Source of the DNA: Meconema thalassinum
Taxonomy: Eukaryota > Arthropoda > Insecta > Orthoptera > Tettigoniidae
Assembly (NCBI GenBank): GCA_946902985.2
Contig: OX336391.1
Coordinates: 196,356,289-196,420,288 of the forward strand
Direction of reading: 5' to 3'
Length of the DNA: 64,000 bases
The notes under the pieces were generated by a model that saw only the letters and a list, made by a program, of their open reading frames with translations, did not search any database and was not told the DNA's origin. The translations under genes were made by a program, and so were the position numbers. Below are positions 1-10,650 of the stretch, in pieces; positions within the stretch are counted from its first letter, which is position 1, and every line of letters starts with the position of its first letter.

Positions 1-2443
1 ATCATCAACATCTGGCATCAGAGGCACCCTCCGTTTATCATTTTATACGGGCGTGCCGCAAAGGCCGTCAGAAGTACATCAACCGCATTATGACACCTGA
101 GGGACAAATGGTGACTAGTCATACCTTAATCACAGAAATGGTAGAGAACTTCTTTCAGTCCTTGTATACAGACGACGCCCCAGTCCCACTTCGCCACCAG
201 CATCCGTTCTTCGATGGTGTACGAGGAAGACTTTTGCACAGAGAACAAGAGTGCTTGACCCAGGACATCACCGCCGAAGAAATATATACCTCCATACGCC
301 ACAGTGCGCCAAACAAGAGTCCTGGTCCTGATGGCCTGGGGAGAGCTTTCTACATGACGTTTTGGACCACCATTCGCGATGAACTTACAGCCGTAGTGAA
401 TGATGCTTGTCGTCCTGGACGAAATATCGACACACTGAAAGATGGCCTGGTGGTATTAGTCCCAAAAATTACACAACCAACACAGCTCAGGGACTTTCGC
501 CCACTGACGCTTTTAAACTTTGACTACAAGATCTTCACGAAATGCATGAAAACGAGACTTCAGGCCTTTATGGAGGAAGCCACATCTCGCCACCAATCGG
601 GTGGGGTACCAGGCAGGTGCATTGTCAACACTACATGTGCTATTCGCGATGTCATTAGTGAGTCGCTGGTCGGCAATAAGAAGAAACTGTTATTATCACT
701 GGATTTTAACCATGCCTTTGATAGGGTAAACCATAAATACATCCTTGCGACTCTTCAAGCTATTGGCTTCGATATGCGGTTTATTGCCCTCGTGAGCAAA
801 ATTCTTCATGGTGGATCTTCAAAAGTGAGTGTAAATGGGTATTTCACACGGCCGCTCCTCATCCATCGTGGAGTCAGGCAAGGGTGTCCGATGTCCATGC
901 TTCTTTTTGTTCTATCTCTGGAACCCCTTCTTTGTAATCTCCATACATCTTTCAATGGCACGGAGATCAGTATTTTTGCATATGCGGATGATGTCACCCT
1001 TGGGGTGGATCGAACCGTTGACATGCAGCAATTGTTCACGGACCTAGATGAGTACGGGAGATATTCTGGTGCGCGGCTGAACCGACGAAAAACAAAGGCG
1101 ATGTGGATTGGGAAATTGGACCGCGTCCAAGGGGTTCTCCCGGCGTGGGTAACGATCGCCTCAGAACTCAAAATATTAGGCATATCTTTCTTGAATAGTG
1201 TACACCAAATGATTAAAAAGAACTGGGACGTTGCCCTACATTCTGTGCGTGGTGCCTTGCAACAAGTGCGGTACCGCTCCTTCCACTTACACCAACGAAC
1301 AATGTACGTGAATATGTTCAGCTTAAGCAAAATATGGTATCTCAGTCAAATTCTTCCTATGCCAAGAATGGTGGGTACACGTATTATTTCCGCCGTCGGA
1401 TGGTTTATTTGGCAAGGAGCTCTATTACGTCTTTCCCGCAGCACATTAACATTGCATAAATCCCAGGGAGGTCTGGGACTCATCGACGTTGAAAAGAAAG
1501 CTAGAACCTTATTCCTCAAACGACACCTGCAACTGCTTACAGGCTTCGGGACCGATGAGTCACATAACTTCCTACGGAGATGGTGTAGTCCCTATGACTG
1601 CTCGAACCCACCTGCTTATTATGATATCAATCATCATGCACCTCATGTCCGGTATCTGAGAGTTGAACTCAGCTACGTGCCACAAGACGTCATCAGGTCT
1701 ATCTCAACGAAAAAGCTGTATCGTTCTATCATGGCACAACAGTATGTAGCCCCCAGAATTATGCAATCCGCATTGATCGTAAACTGGAATCGAGTCTGGA
1801 GGAATGTCTCCAATCGCATTCTTCCCAGCACAGCGAAGGAAAGTTGGTATAAAGTAATCCATGACCTTATACCAACAAACAGCAGACTCCATCGCATTCA
1901 CATGGTGGAGAACGCCTTATGCACTTCATGTTCCCATCAGGATACAATCCTGCACCGATTTACGCAGTGTGATCCGATTCGATCGACCTGGAACCGCTTC
2001 ACCCGGGTCCTGAATAGCTTCATGAACTGTCCTACTACCTCCATCACTCCTGAATGGGTGATCCGACCAACATTTAGCCTTCAACCGCCCCAACTGAACA
2101 GTGCGGTAGTGTTACTCCTCGGTTGCTATGTGCACTGTGTGCTGAAAACTACGGGGCCATATACAGAACTCGAAATGCTGTCCGAGGTAAGTGAGTGTGT
2201 CCTCACGAGCCTTCGCTGTACTACAAGAACTCGCCGGCTGGGGGACTATGCCCAGCAGCTCACCCGCATCATGTGAGTGTTTTGTGCATTGTGATAGTGA
2301 TTGAACATTGAACATTAAGTAGACTAGTATAACTGTGATAAACGCATCAATATCCATGATTGTTATTCATCTACCACCTCACAATCACCTATGTACCTTA
2401 AATATATGAAGACAATAAACAAGTTTCCTTAAAAAAAAAAAAA
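1..2443 (+). mobile_element. Non-LTR retrotransposon (LINE), 3' part, L1/Tx1-like
   Basis: The element runs in from the left edge of the window. It holds an open pol reading frame, a 3' UTR of about 155 bases, an AATAAA signal at 2414-2419 and a poly(A) run at 2431-2443. The 3' end lies directly against a HINE type-B fragment, so the LINE probably inserted into that repeat. Intact frame plus A-tail suggests a fairly recent insertion. The 5' end and the 5' target duplication are outside the window. Confidence 0.9.
3..2276 (+). CDS. LINE ORF2-like reverse transcriptase, 5'-partial
   Basis: Reverse transcriptase that would copy the element RNA at a nicked target. The frame is open from base 3 through the ATG at 90, so that ATG is not a real start and the N-terminal endonuclease is off the window. 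Counting residues from 90, the RT fingers (SPGPDG) lie near residue 76, the palm motif LSLDFNHAFD carries Asp205, GVRQGCPMS follows near 260, and the catalytic YADD is at 298-301 (Asp300, Asp301). A C-terminal C-X2-C-X7-H-X4-C knuckle sits at Cys611, Cys614, His622, Cys627. There is no stop or frameshift across more than 750 codons. The palm and thumb wording resembles the L1/Tx1 group; the family name is inference, RT activity is secure from motifs. Confidence 0.9.
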   Translation, partial: HQHLASEAPSVYHFIRACRKGRQKYINRIMTPEGQMVTSHTLITEMVENFFQSLYTDDAPVPLRHQHPFFDGVRGRLLHREQECLTQDITAEEIYTSIRHSAPNKSPGPDGLGRAFYMTFWTTIRDELTAVVNDACRPGRNIDTLKDGLVVLVPKITQPTQLRDFRPLTLLNFDYKIFTKCMKTRLQAFMEEATSRHQSGGVPGRCIVNTTCAIRDVISESLVGNKKKLLLSLDFNHAFDRVNHKYILATLQAIGFDMRFIALVSKILHGGSSKVSVNGYFTRPLLIHRGVRQGCPMSMLLFVLSLEPLLCNLHTSFNGTEISIFAYADDVTLGVDRTVDMQQLFTDLDEYGRYSGARLNRRKTKAMWIGKLDRVQGVLPAWVTIASELKILGISFLNSVHQMIKKNWDVALHSVRGALQQVRYRSFHLHQRTMYVNMFSLSKIWYLSQILPMPRMVGTRIISAVGWFIWQGALLRLSRSTLTLHKSQGGLGLIDVEKKARTLFLKRHLQLLTGFGTDESHNFLRRWCSPYDCSNPPAYYDINHHAPHVRYLRVELSYVPQDVIRSISTKKLYRSIMAQQYVAPRIMQSALIVNWNRVWRNVSNRILPSTAKESWYKVIHDLIPTNSRLHRIHMVENALCTSCSHQDTILHRFTQCDPIRSTWNRFTRVLNSFMNCPTTSITPEWVIRPTFSLQPPQLNSAVVLLLGCYVHCVLKTTGPYTELEMLSEVSECVLTSLRCTTRTRRLGDYAQQLTRIM

Positions 2444-2632
2444 TCTAGTAGTACATCACTCTATGACCTACATAAAAATCCAACATGGCGACCATACCAA
2501 ATATTTAGATGGTTCTCAATATCCACAAGTCTACTAAATCCATCAAACTGAAATTCTGTATGTTGATAGAGGCAATTAACATAAATAGGATATATCAAAA
2601 TAGTGTATTTTGTCTTCACGGAGCTACTTGTT
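2444..2632 (+). mobile_element. HINE type-B 3' fragment
   Basis: Matches the last core unit and tail of the HINE copies ending at 11843 and 20799: an ATGGCGACC unit at about 2483, the 'ATGTTGATAGAGGCAATTAA' stretch, and the terminal CTTCACGG-AGCTACTTGTT tail. The subterminal repeat and hairpin are eroded. It is split from its 5' part by the LINE at 1-2443. Confidence 0.7.
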
Positions 2633-2655
2633 ATTGTTTCGATCCACTTATATGT

Positions 2656-2745
2656 TGGTTGGTTCCTCAGTTTAGGGGATGCAACAACGCGCTCATGTAG
2701 CTCCGTGTACTTTGGGTGTGTGTATAGTCTGCCTGATAACCAGTG
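2656..2745 (-). repeat. SINE 3'-tail module
   Basis: A copy of the roughly 80-bp module (GGTTGGTTCCTCAG, then GCAACAACGCGCTCATGTAG and a CCGTGTACTTTGGGTG stretch) that forms the 3' end of the composite-unit SINEs near 11949, 22428 and 23927. No tRNA-like head accompanies it here. Confidence 0.6.
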
Positions 2746-3770
2746 TTATGGAAAGACCAGTTTCTTTGTAAAAAAAAAATTCATTTGGGATACAGTGCAA
2801 AGTGAATAACTTCTTTGCCCTTTTTGGTGTTCTTCCCTAATTCTGTTGCTGTTGTTTGATAATGTCATTTGTCCAATATTCAGGTTCCTTTTAAAAACCT
2901 TTTTCTTTCTTTTTTTCCTTTTTTTTTCTTTTAGTGAGAAACGCTAGTGAACACTACATGGTTCATCACGGATTTGTATATTTCAGTTCTATTACTTGGC
3001 ATATATCCAAACGTTGACGCTATGTCTGACTTTAGGGCCCCTGAAGTTCCTAGTCAATCTATTTACTTATAAATGATGTGTCTGTTGAGTAAGGCTTGTA
3101 AATATGACCACGGTCTGGATTTGAACCCGAATCTCCTTCTCCAAGTGGCTCTACTGTCGACTGCAAGTTCGCAGACATCTCTAAATCATTCCCGAAATCG
3201 CCACTCAACGACCTGTCCTTCAAAGACTTGAAAATATGTCTAGATATTGCTGTGATCTGTAGTGGTAAACGAGGTTAGTCACCAGCATCGACAACAGGAA
3301 TCTCGGGTTCGAATGTGGACTGTGATCACTGTTTGAAAGTATACTCAAGAGATACAATCAGTGCACAGTGAGCTATATCCCAAAGTCATTTCGCACTGTT
3401 AAATGATGCCTGACTATGGGGCTCAAACCATCTAGTCTTTACAAATCATGCATATATAATCGCCATCATGGTCAACGCTTAGATTAACTGCAGTTACTCC
3501 CGGTCGTATGTTCAGGGTAAATATGTGTTGTGTGTGTTTGTAATAGTGTCCCACGCTATCTTCACTTTGTGCGGAATCACGCAAACGGATTTGTTTTTCT
3601 ATTCAATAAATGATGTGTTTCCGTCTCTGCAGAGAGACGCAGTATTTTGTATGTACTTTGTAGGATATCCAATAATCCCTGGTGGACACGTGCGTTATAT
3701 GACATCGTAAATGGAATTAATAACATGCTGCGTCCTATGTTCACTCAGATTATTTAGGACGTGTTTCTCT
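2746..3770. other. No gene recognised
   Basis: Short A and T homopolymers lie at 2769-2780 and 2905-2935. Two RNA polymerase III B-box-like strings occur (minus strand near 3120-3140, plus strand near 3303-3315), possibly decayed tRNA-derived SINEs, but no convincing A box accompanies them. Confidence 0.4.
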
Positions 3771-3774
3771 TTCA

Positions 3775-3910
3775 GGGATAAAGAGAACATGGGGGAGGTT
3801 ATTCCTCCGCCAGACAATTCAAAATTGTATTCTTCTTTATATCAATACGAACGGAATCTCCTAGATGTGTTGAATCAGCTTAAATGCATAGAGTTTACAA
3901 TTTTATCGGT
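3775..3910 (+). other. Possible exon, unrecognised
   Basis: A pyrimidine-rich stretch ending in CTTTCAG at 3774 precedes an open stretch that reads DKENMGEVIPPPDNSKLYSS and continues about 25 residues. The composition is protein-like, but no family was recognised and no strong donor follows (weak GTAG near 3910, GTAC near 3931). It could be a real short exon, a retroelement fragment or chance. Confidence 0.2.
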
Positions 3911-3969
3911 AGATTTCATTTTCTTTGACTTAGGTACTCTTGTTCCCATTATTTTTTTAAATTTTTAAT

Positions 3970-5005
3970 ATTTATAATAATTAATCAAAGCACAATCTAC
4001 AGCTGTGTGAGCAAAGGTAAATATATAACATAAGTTAAACAAATCTCATAACAAAAAATTCCAGATCGATAACCGGCGTCAATAGCCAAGATGACAGTTC
4101 TAGATACAGTTTAAGTTGTCGTTCATCTCCTTCATCTCCTCCCTTGTTTGGATGTAGGATATCCTTAAAATGCCTCCATTGTGTTTCTCACTGTGCCAAC
4201 GCTTAAAGCTTTATAAACGTCCTGCCGACATCTAGTGTTTATTCCTCTACAATTTTTCCCCAAGTTTTTATTGGTCGGCCAATCACATGAGGAAGGATAA
4301 TATGTACCTCTGCCTCCTCTTCTGGCGAACAGAGTATGATCTAGTCCTGTATAGTTTAACGTGAATTAGTCAATAGCCACTAACTGAAGGCAGATATAGG
4401 TTGTTTGTCCTATAATCGCATGGGGTTTCCTAAAATTGGGACAAGTCCACTTCCTCTTTCTCCTTTTAATATTTGCAACTGAAAGCAGATACATAATTCT
4501 CCATAGTTTTCATTTGATATAACGTCTGTTGTGTTAATAAAAATATAGCATTATTAATTTTAATGAATTCAGAATGTTCAATTTATCTTTTTTAACAATT
4601 GATAACGTTACGGAATTTAATGATTTTGAGTCAGTCAACACGATAGTACCCGGTTGCATTGGGTGTGTCCCTAAACCCGAAATAAATCTACAATGTTTTA
4701 ATTAATGAATAAATAAATAAATACAATTGGGAGAAATTAATCAACCCTCTGGTTTAAACCGAGAAGCAAATAAATAAATAATTTCCAAAGTACAGGAAGC
4801 TTGCAGGGTCACTCAGAACAGGTATAATACAAAATCAATAGACTATCTCGTAAAGCAAAACTTAGACACTATAATACTGTAATCAAACCTTATCATTGTT
4901 GGTGGTCCTTTAACCAAAGATATACAGAAACAAGAAACGAACATTTTACGAAAAAATGTTGGCCCAGATTTTATCGAGGGAATATGAGGGAAAAATCATC
5001 CCAGG
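3970..5005. other. AT-rich spacer with a dispersed repeat
   Basis: No coding stretch recognised. The segment at about 4635-4720 (CAACACGATAGTACCCGG, then CCTAAACC) resembles 20845-20910, so it is a dispersed repeat. Short AAAT runs lie at 4707-4725 and 4768-4782. Confidence 0.5.
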
Positions 5006-5092
5006 GGTTCCTTAGTTTCGGGGGCTGCGACAACGCGGTCATGTACATGGGGCTACATGACTGCGTTGTCGCAGCCCCTAAACTAAAGAACC
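5006..5092. repeat. Near-perfect palindrome of two SINE tail modules
   Basis: The arm at 5006-5045 (GGTTCCTTAG ... GGTCATGTA) is answered by its inverted copy at 5054-5092 with a loop of about 8 bases. Each arm is the tail module seen at 2656, 11949, 22428 and 23927. It could form a hairpin of about 39 bp. Confidence 0.85.
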
Positions 5093-5159
5093 AACCAAAC
5101 ATATTGTCAACCTGGAAAAACCTCTCACACTTTTCGGAAAAGACGATTGAAATTTTATG

Positions 5160-5523
5160 GACAGATTATTAGAATGGTCAATAAATGACCATTTAAAAGA
5201 ATTCTCAACCTGACCCTTTCATTAAAATCCAACAACAGCTTGATTCGTGGAATTGAAACAGATCTCCAGGAAATCAAAATGTCAGAAGACATTGTACTAG
5301 ACAGATATAAATTCAGAACAAAAATTGACAACCACCAATTTAGAGACAAACCCAACAACAGAGCCACTATAATTTGGACTGAGGAACGAAGGAAGAAGCT
5401 TAGCGAGTGGATGAAGGTATTTTGGGAGGAACAGAAGGCCAACACATCATTTAAGCAGGTTCCATCGTACCCCTGAGTGGGGCATAATGATGAAAAAATC
5501 AATAAATAAATAAATAAATAAAT
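5160..5523 (+). pseudogene. LINE pol C-terminal fragment with (AAAT)n tail
   Basis: The frame at 5240-5476 carries a conserved LINE C-terminal pattern: an acidic 'IETDLQEIK' segment, DRYKFRTKI, then WTEERRKKLSEWMKVFW and a stop. Related motifs (DRPSFRSLV, SERKEHHSEKMK) occur in the same order at 39240-39400. A short AAAT microsatellite at 5498-5523 looks like the element's 3' tail. There is no RT domain, so it is a 5'-truncated dead copy. The clade was not determined. Confidence 0.6.
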
Positions 5524-5540
5524 CCAAGTGAATGTATGTA

Positions 5541-8500
5541 TTTTTAGCCTACTTTCGATTTTTGCAAAAAATGAAAGTAGACTTATGAGATCAACACAGG
5601 GTGAAAAATGTGTGTCTGTCTGTGTGTGTGTATGTGTGTGCGTGTAAGTCTGTGTGTGTGTGTGAGTCTGTGTGTGTGTCTGTGTGTGTGAGTGTGTGTA
5701 CTCTGAATGTGTGTCCCCCCCCTATCAATTCGAACACGGTGAATGAGAATTGAACGAAATTTGGTACAAAGGTAGCACTAGCAAAGGACACCTCAGTGTC
5801 ATGTTTTATATCTCCGCGATCTTGACGGAAACGTAATGGCGGCCACACAAATGTTCAAAGCTTAAATCAAATTACTACTAACCTAATCATCCGATCTCTA
5901 CCAAATTTTTCAACAACATACCTTTATGGGGGCAGCATCCTTTGACCAAACTAATAGGTCATCAGCGTAGTAGTTTGCGGATGGCGGCCATCTTTGTGTG
6001 AAAATCGATTCCCCCTATTTATTCGAACACGGTGCAACCGGATGGAACGAAATTTGGTACAGAGGTAGTACTAACAAAAGGCATCTCAGTGTCATGTTTT
6101 ATATCGCCGCCATCTTGACGGAAACGTAATGGCGGCCACACAAATGTTCAAAGCTTAAATCAAATTACGATTAATCTAATCATCCGATCTCTACCAAATT
6201 TTTCAACAACATACCCATATAGAGGAAGCATCCTTTGACCAAATGAATAGGTCATTAGCCTAATAGTTTGCGGATGGCGGCCATCTTTGTGTGAAAATCA
6301 ATTCCCCCTATTAATTCAAACACGGTGAAACCGAATGGAAGGAAATTTGGTACAGAGGTTGCACTGGCAAAGGGCATCTCAGTGTCATGATTTATATCGC
6401 CGCCATATTGGCAGAAACGTAATGGCGGCCACACAAATGTTAAAAGCTTAAGTTAAATTACGACTAACATAACCATCCGATCTCTTCCAAACTTTGCAAA
6501 AACATACCTTTAAGGAGGGAGCATCCTGTGACCAATCTAATAGGTTATTAGCGTAATAGTTTGCGGATGGCGGCCATCTTTATGTCAAAATTGATTCCCC
6601 CTATTAATTCGAACACGGTGGAACCGAATGGAACGAAATTTGGTACAGAGGTAGCCATAGCAAAGGGCACCTCAGTGTCATGTTTTATATTGCCGCCATC
6701 TTGACTGAAACGTAATGGCGGCCACACGAATGTTCAAAGCTTAAATCAAATTACGATTAACTTAATCATCCGATCTCTACCAAATCTTGCAACTACATAC
6801 CTTTATGGAGGGAGCATGCTTTGACCAATCTAATAGGTCAGCAGCGTAATAGTTTGCGGATGGCGGCCATCTTTGTGTGAAAATCGATTCCCCCTATTAA
6901 TTCGAACACGGTGCAACCAAATGGAACGAAATTTGGTACAGAGGTAGTACTAACAAAAGGCACCTCAGTGTTATATTTTACGTCGCCGCCATCTTGACGG
7001 AAACGTAATGGTGGCCACACAAATGATCAAAGTTTAAATCAAATTACGATTAACCTAATCATCCGATCTCTACCAAAATTTGCAACAACATACCCTTATA
7101 GAGGGAGCATCCTTTGACCAAATGAATAGGGCATTAGCCTAATAGTTTGCGGATGGCGGCCATCTTTGTGTGAAAATCAATTCCCCCTATTAATTCAAAC
7201 ACGGTGAAACCGAATGGAAGGAAATTTGGTACACAGGTAGCACTGGCAAAGGGCATCTCAGTGTCATTTTTTATGTCGCCGCCATATTGACAGAAACGTA
7301 ATGGCGGCCACACAAATGTTCAAAGCTTAAATTAAATTACGACAAACGTAACCATCCGATCTCTCCCAAACATTGCAACAACATACCTTTATGGAGGGAG
7401 CATCCTTTGACCAATCTAATAGGTCAGCAGCGTAATAGTTTGCGGATGGCGGCCATCTTTGTGTGAAAATCGATTCCCCCTATTAATTCGAACACGGTGC
7501 AACCAAATGGAACGAAATTTGGTACAGAGGTAGTACTAACAAAAGGCTTCTCAGTGTTATATTTTACGTCGCCGCCATCTTGACGGAAACGTAATGGTGG
7601 CCACACAAATGATCAAAGCTTAAATCAAATTACGATTAAGCTAATCATCCGATCTCTACCAAAATTTGCAACAACATACCCTTATAGAGGGAGCATCCTT
7701 TGACCAAATGAATAGGGCATTAGCCTAATAGTTTGCGGATGGCGGCCATCTTTGTGTGAAAATCAATTCCCCCTATTAATTCAAACACGGTGAAACCGAA
7801 TGGAAGGAAATTTGGTACACAGGTAGCACTGGCAAAGGGCATCTCAGTGTCATTTTTATGTCGCCGCCATATTGACAGAAACGTAATGGCGGCCACACAA
7901 ATGTTCAAAGCTTAAATTAAATTACGACAAACGTAACCATCCGATCTCTCCCAAACATTGCAACAACATACCTTTAAGGAGGGAGCATCCTTTGACCAAT
8001 CTAATAGGTTATTAGCCTAATAGTTTGCGGATGGCGGCCATCTTTATGTCAAAATGGATTCCCCCTATTAATTCGAACACGGTGGAACCGAATGGAACGA
8101 AATTTGGTACAGTGATAGCACTAGCAAAGGGCACCTCAGTGTCATGTTTTATATCGCCGCCATCTTGACTGAAACGTAATGGCGGCCACACGAATGTTCA
8201 AAGCTTAAATCAAATTACGATTAACCTAATCATCCGATCTCTACCGATTTTTGCAACTACATACCTTTATGGAGGGAGCATCCTTTGACCAATCTAATAG
8301 GTCATTCGCCTAATAGTTTGCGGATGGCGGCCATCTTTGTGTCAAAATCGATTCCCCCTATTAATTCAAACACAGTGAAACCGAATGGAACGAAATTTGG
8401 TACAGAGATAGCACTAGCAAAGTGCATCTCAGTGTCATGATTTATATCGCCGCCATTGTGACAGAAACGTAATGGCGGCCACACAAATGTTTAATGCGTA

Positions 8501-9115
8501 AATCAAATTACGACTAACATAACCATCCGATCTCTACCAAACTTTGCAACAACATACCTTTACGGAGGGAGCATCCTCTGACCAATGTAATAGGTCATTA
8601 GTCTAATGGTTTGCCAATGGCGGCCATCTTTATGTCAACATTGATTCCCCCTATTAATTCGAACACGGTGGAACCGAATGAACGAAATTTGGTACAGAGG
8701 TAGCACCAGCAAGGGGCACCCCAGTGTAATGTTTTATATCGCCGCCATCTTGACGTAAACGTAATGGCGGCCACACAAATGTTCAAAGCTTTAATCAAAT
8801 TACGATTAGCCTAATCATCCGATCTCTAGCAAATTTAGCAACAACATACCTTTATGGAGGGAGCATCCTTTGACCAAACTAATAGGTCATTAGACTAATA
8901 TGTTGCGGATGGCGGCCATCTTTGTGTGAAAATCGATTCCCCTTATCAATTCGAACAAGGTGGAACCGAATGAACGAAATTTGGTACAGAGGAAGCACTA
9001 GCAAAGGGCACCTCAGTGTCATGTTTTATATCGCCGCCATCTTGACGGAAACGTAATCGCGGCCACCCAAATGTTAAAAGCTAAAATGTAATTACGACCA
9101 ACCTAATAATCTAGT
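5541..9115 (+). mobile_element. HINE-1: Helentron-like element with 12 x 293-bp array, 3'-truncated
   Basis: The head at 5545-5580 holds TAGCCTACTTTC, a hairpin (CTACTTTC at 5549-5556 with GAAAGTAG at 5573-5580, separated by a self-complementary TTTTTGCAAAAA) and ACTTATGAGATC. A GT/GTCT microsatellite follows at about 5612-5700. The core then repeats with the landmark (G/A)AACACGG at 5732, 6025, 6318, 6611, 6904, 7197, 7490, 7783, 8075, 8368, 8661 and 8953, a period of 293. Each unit holds two ATGGCGGCC half-units about 146 bp apart. The array stops abruptly at 9115 where the Penelope-like element begins. Small open frames inside are repeat artefacts. The Helentron assignment is inference from end structure. 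Confidence 0.85.
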
Positions 9116-9200
9116 AAAAATGTAGACTTTCACGACCGGCGTTGAAATAGGAATCTCCGTTTCGCGGGCTTATAGGTCGTGTTCCAAGGACATTTTGTCG

Positions 9201-9242
9201 TCCTGACGTTTCGCTGAATACTGCGTTCAGCATGTTCACAGG
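9201..9242 (-). ncRNA. Hammerhead-like motif in PLE terminus
   Basis: Minus strand: TGTGAACA, a stem (GCTGAA with TTCAGC, loop CGCAGTA), then GAAACGTC. PLE termini carry type I hammerheads with core CTGANGA, helix II, GAAA and a loopless palindromic helix III (ACGT) before the cleaved C. Helix II, GAAA and helix III-plus-C fit; the first core strand differs (GTGAACA instead of CTGANGA), so this copy is probably inactive. Confidence 0.65.
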
Positions 9243-9346
9243 TTACATAAAGCGAGGTAAAACAAGTAAACAGAAGATATATAAATAGTCAACAACCCAC
9301 ACATAGAGGCTACCATAGCAACGGCGTACCACATAAAAGTAATGCA

Positions 9347-10650
9347 TCAAGGAGAGGGCTGCTCGTCTGTTGCATCTTCTCGTCTACGACGGTCAATAAG
9401 GGAAGGCTTGAGGGGATTAAGGACTGGAAGCCAAGCTCTGTTCACACGTTCTCCTTCCTCCTTAAGATTGAAGCTGTTAGTATGCTTCAGGATTTCAATG
9501 GCCTCCCTTTGTAGCCTGGCATGATAAGACACCGTAGTGGACAGAACTTCGGTGTCTCCATATCTTATATCGTGACCTGCAAGTAGCGAGTGTGCTGCTA
9601 CAGTGGATTTATCTGTTTGTCCCAGCCGGCTGTGTCGTTCGTGCTCCTTGAGGCGAGTGGCAATACTTCTTTTCGTTGTTCCAATATATACTTGGCCACA
9701 ATCACACGGGATTTTATAAACCCCTGCCGCGGTATGAGGATGTCGCTTATCTTTAGCGGACCTAAACATGTCCTTAATTTTTTCGTGTAGGCCTGTATAT
9801 GGTCTTTATATCATGGGACTCGAGTAGCCTCCCTATTCTGTCCGTGACCTTTTTTATATATGGAAGAAAAGCTCTAGCCAGGGGCTGCTTGTCTCCAATT
9901 ACCCTTGTAGTTGGACGTCTCGGATGGAGTGCTCGCTGGATATCTTTCTGGCTGTACCCATTCGCGCGTAAGGCCTCGTTGAGGTGTTCAATTTCTTGTT
10001 TTAGGCACTGCTTATCACAAATTCTTTTAGCGCGGTCAGCCAGTGTTTTTATAACTCCGTATTTCTGTCGTGGGTGGTGGTTGGACGTCTTATGTAGATA
10101 TCGGTCAGTATGGGTCGGCTTACGGTAAACTGTATGTCCCAAAGTTAGATCAGCGGTCTTCGTTACCATAACGTCGAGAAACGCGATTTTCTGTTCATTT
10201 TCTAACTCCATGGTAAACTGAATGTTCGAGTTTTGGCTGTTAAGATGTTGTAAAAACAGATTTAATTGATCTTTACCATGGCCCCATATTACAAAGGTAT
10301 CGTCCACGTATCGTAGCCACACTTTAGGTTTCAAAGGTGCGGTCTCTAGTGCTATTTCTTCAAATTGTTCCATGAAGAAATTCGCGATCACCGGACTAAG
10401 GGGACTGCCCATGGCGACCCCATCAAGTTGTTCATAGAAATCACCCTTCCACAGGAAATAGCTAGCGGTGAGGCAGTGGCGGAATAAGGCGGTGATATCA
10501 TCAGGAAAAATCCGTGCGATGTACTCCAGGGCTGCCTTTATAGGTACTTTCGTGAAAAGAGAGACCACGTCAAAACTTACTAGTAAGTCACCAGCTTCTA
10601 GTTGAATAGTTTTCAATTTTTCAATGAAATGGCCGGAATCTTTGACGAAC
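9347..10650 (-). pseudogene. PLE reverse transcriptase + GIY-YIG endonuclease, frameshifted
   Basis: The upstream frame (10802-9774) shows PLE RT motifs: DLLVSFDVVSLFTKVP, GVAMGSPLSPVIANFFME, the catalytic YVDDTFVIW, then IAFLDVMV. Its first 45 or so residues come from the neighbouring repeat, so real PLE coding begins near 10650. The second frame (9769-9347) is a GIY-YIG nuclease: GVYKIPCDCGQVYIG, then KRSIATRLKEH and EAIEILKH. The family joins these domains in one protein. Here a six-A run at about 9777-9782 puts them out of frame, consistent with a one-base insertion. Both domains otherwise read cleanly, so inactivation looks recent, apart from 5' truncation. Confidence 0.88.

Noticed and set aside
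3120..3315. Possible tRNA genes from B-box matches
   Set aside because: No cloverleaf or A box; at most decayed SINEs. The same applies to 14751, 38280 and other B-box hits.
5591..8798. Recurring minus-strand frames of about 60-85 codons starting MWPPLRF
   Set aside because: Each is the same piece of the 293-bp unit; spacing is the array period and sequence drift shows no codon pattern.
5541..9115. CRISPR-like array
   Set aside because: Repeats are 293 bp, contiguous, without spacers, in a eukaryotic transposon setting.
9342..10128. Plus-strand frames opposite the PLE
   Set aside because: Antisense shadows of the RT and GIY-YIG coding strand.
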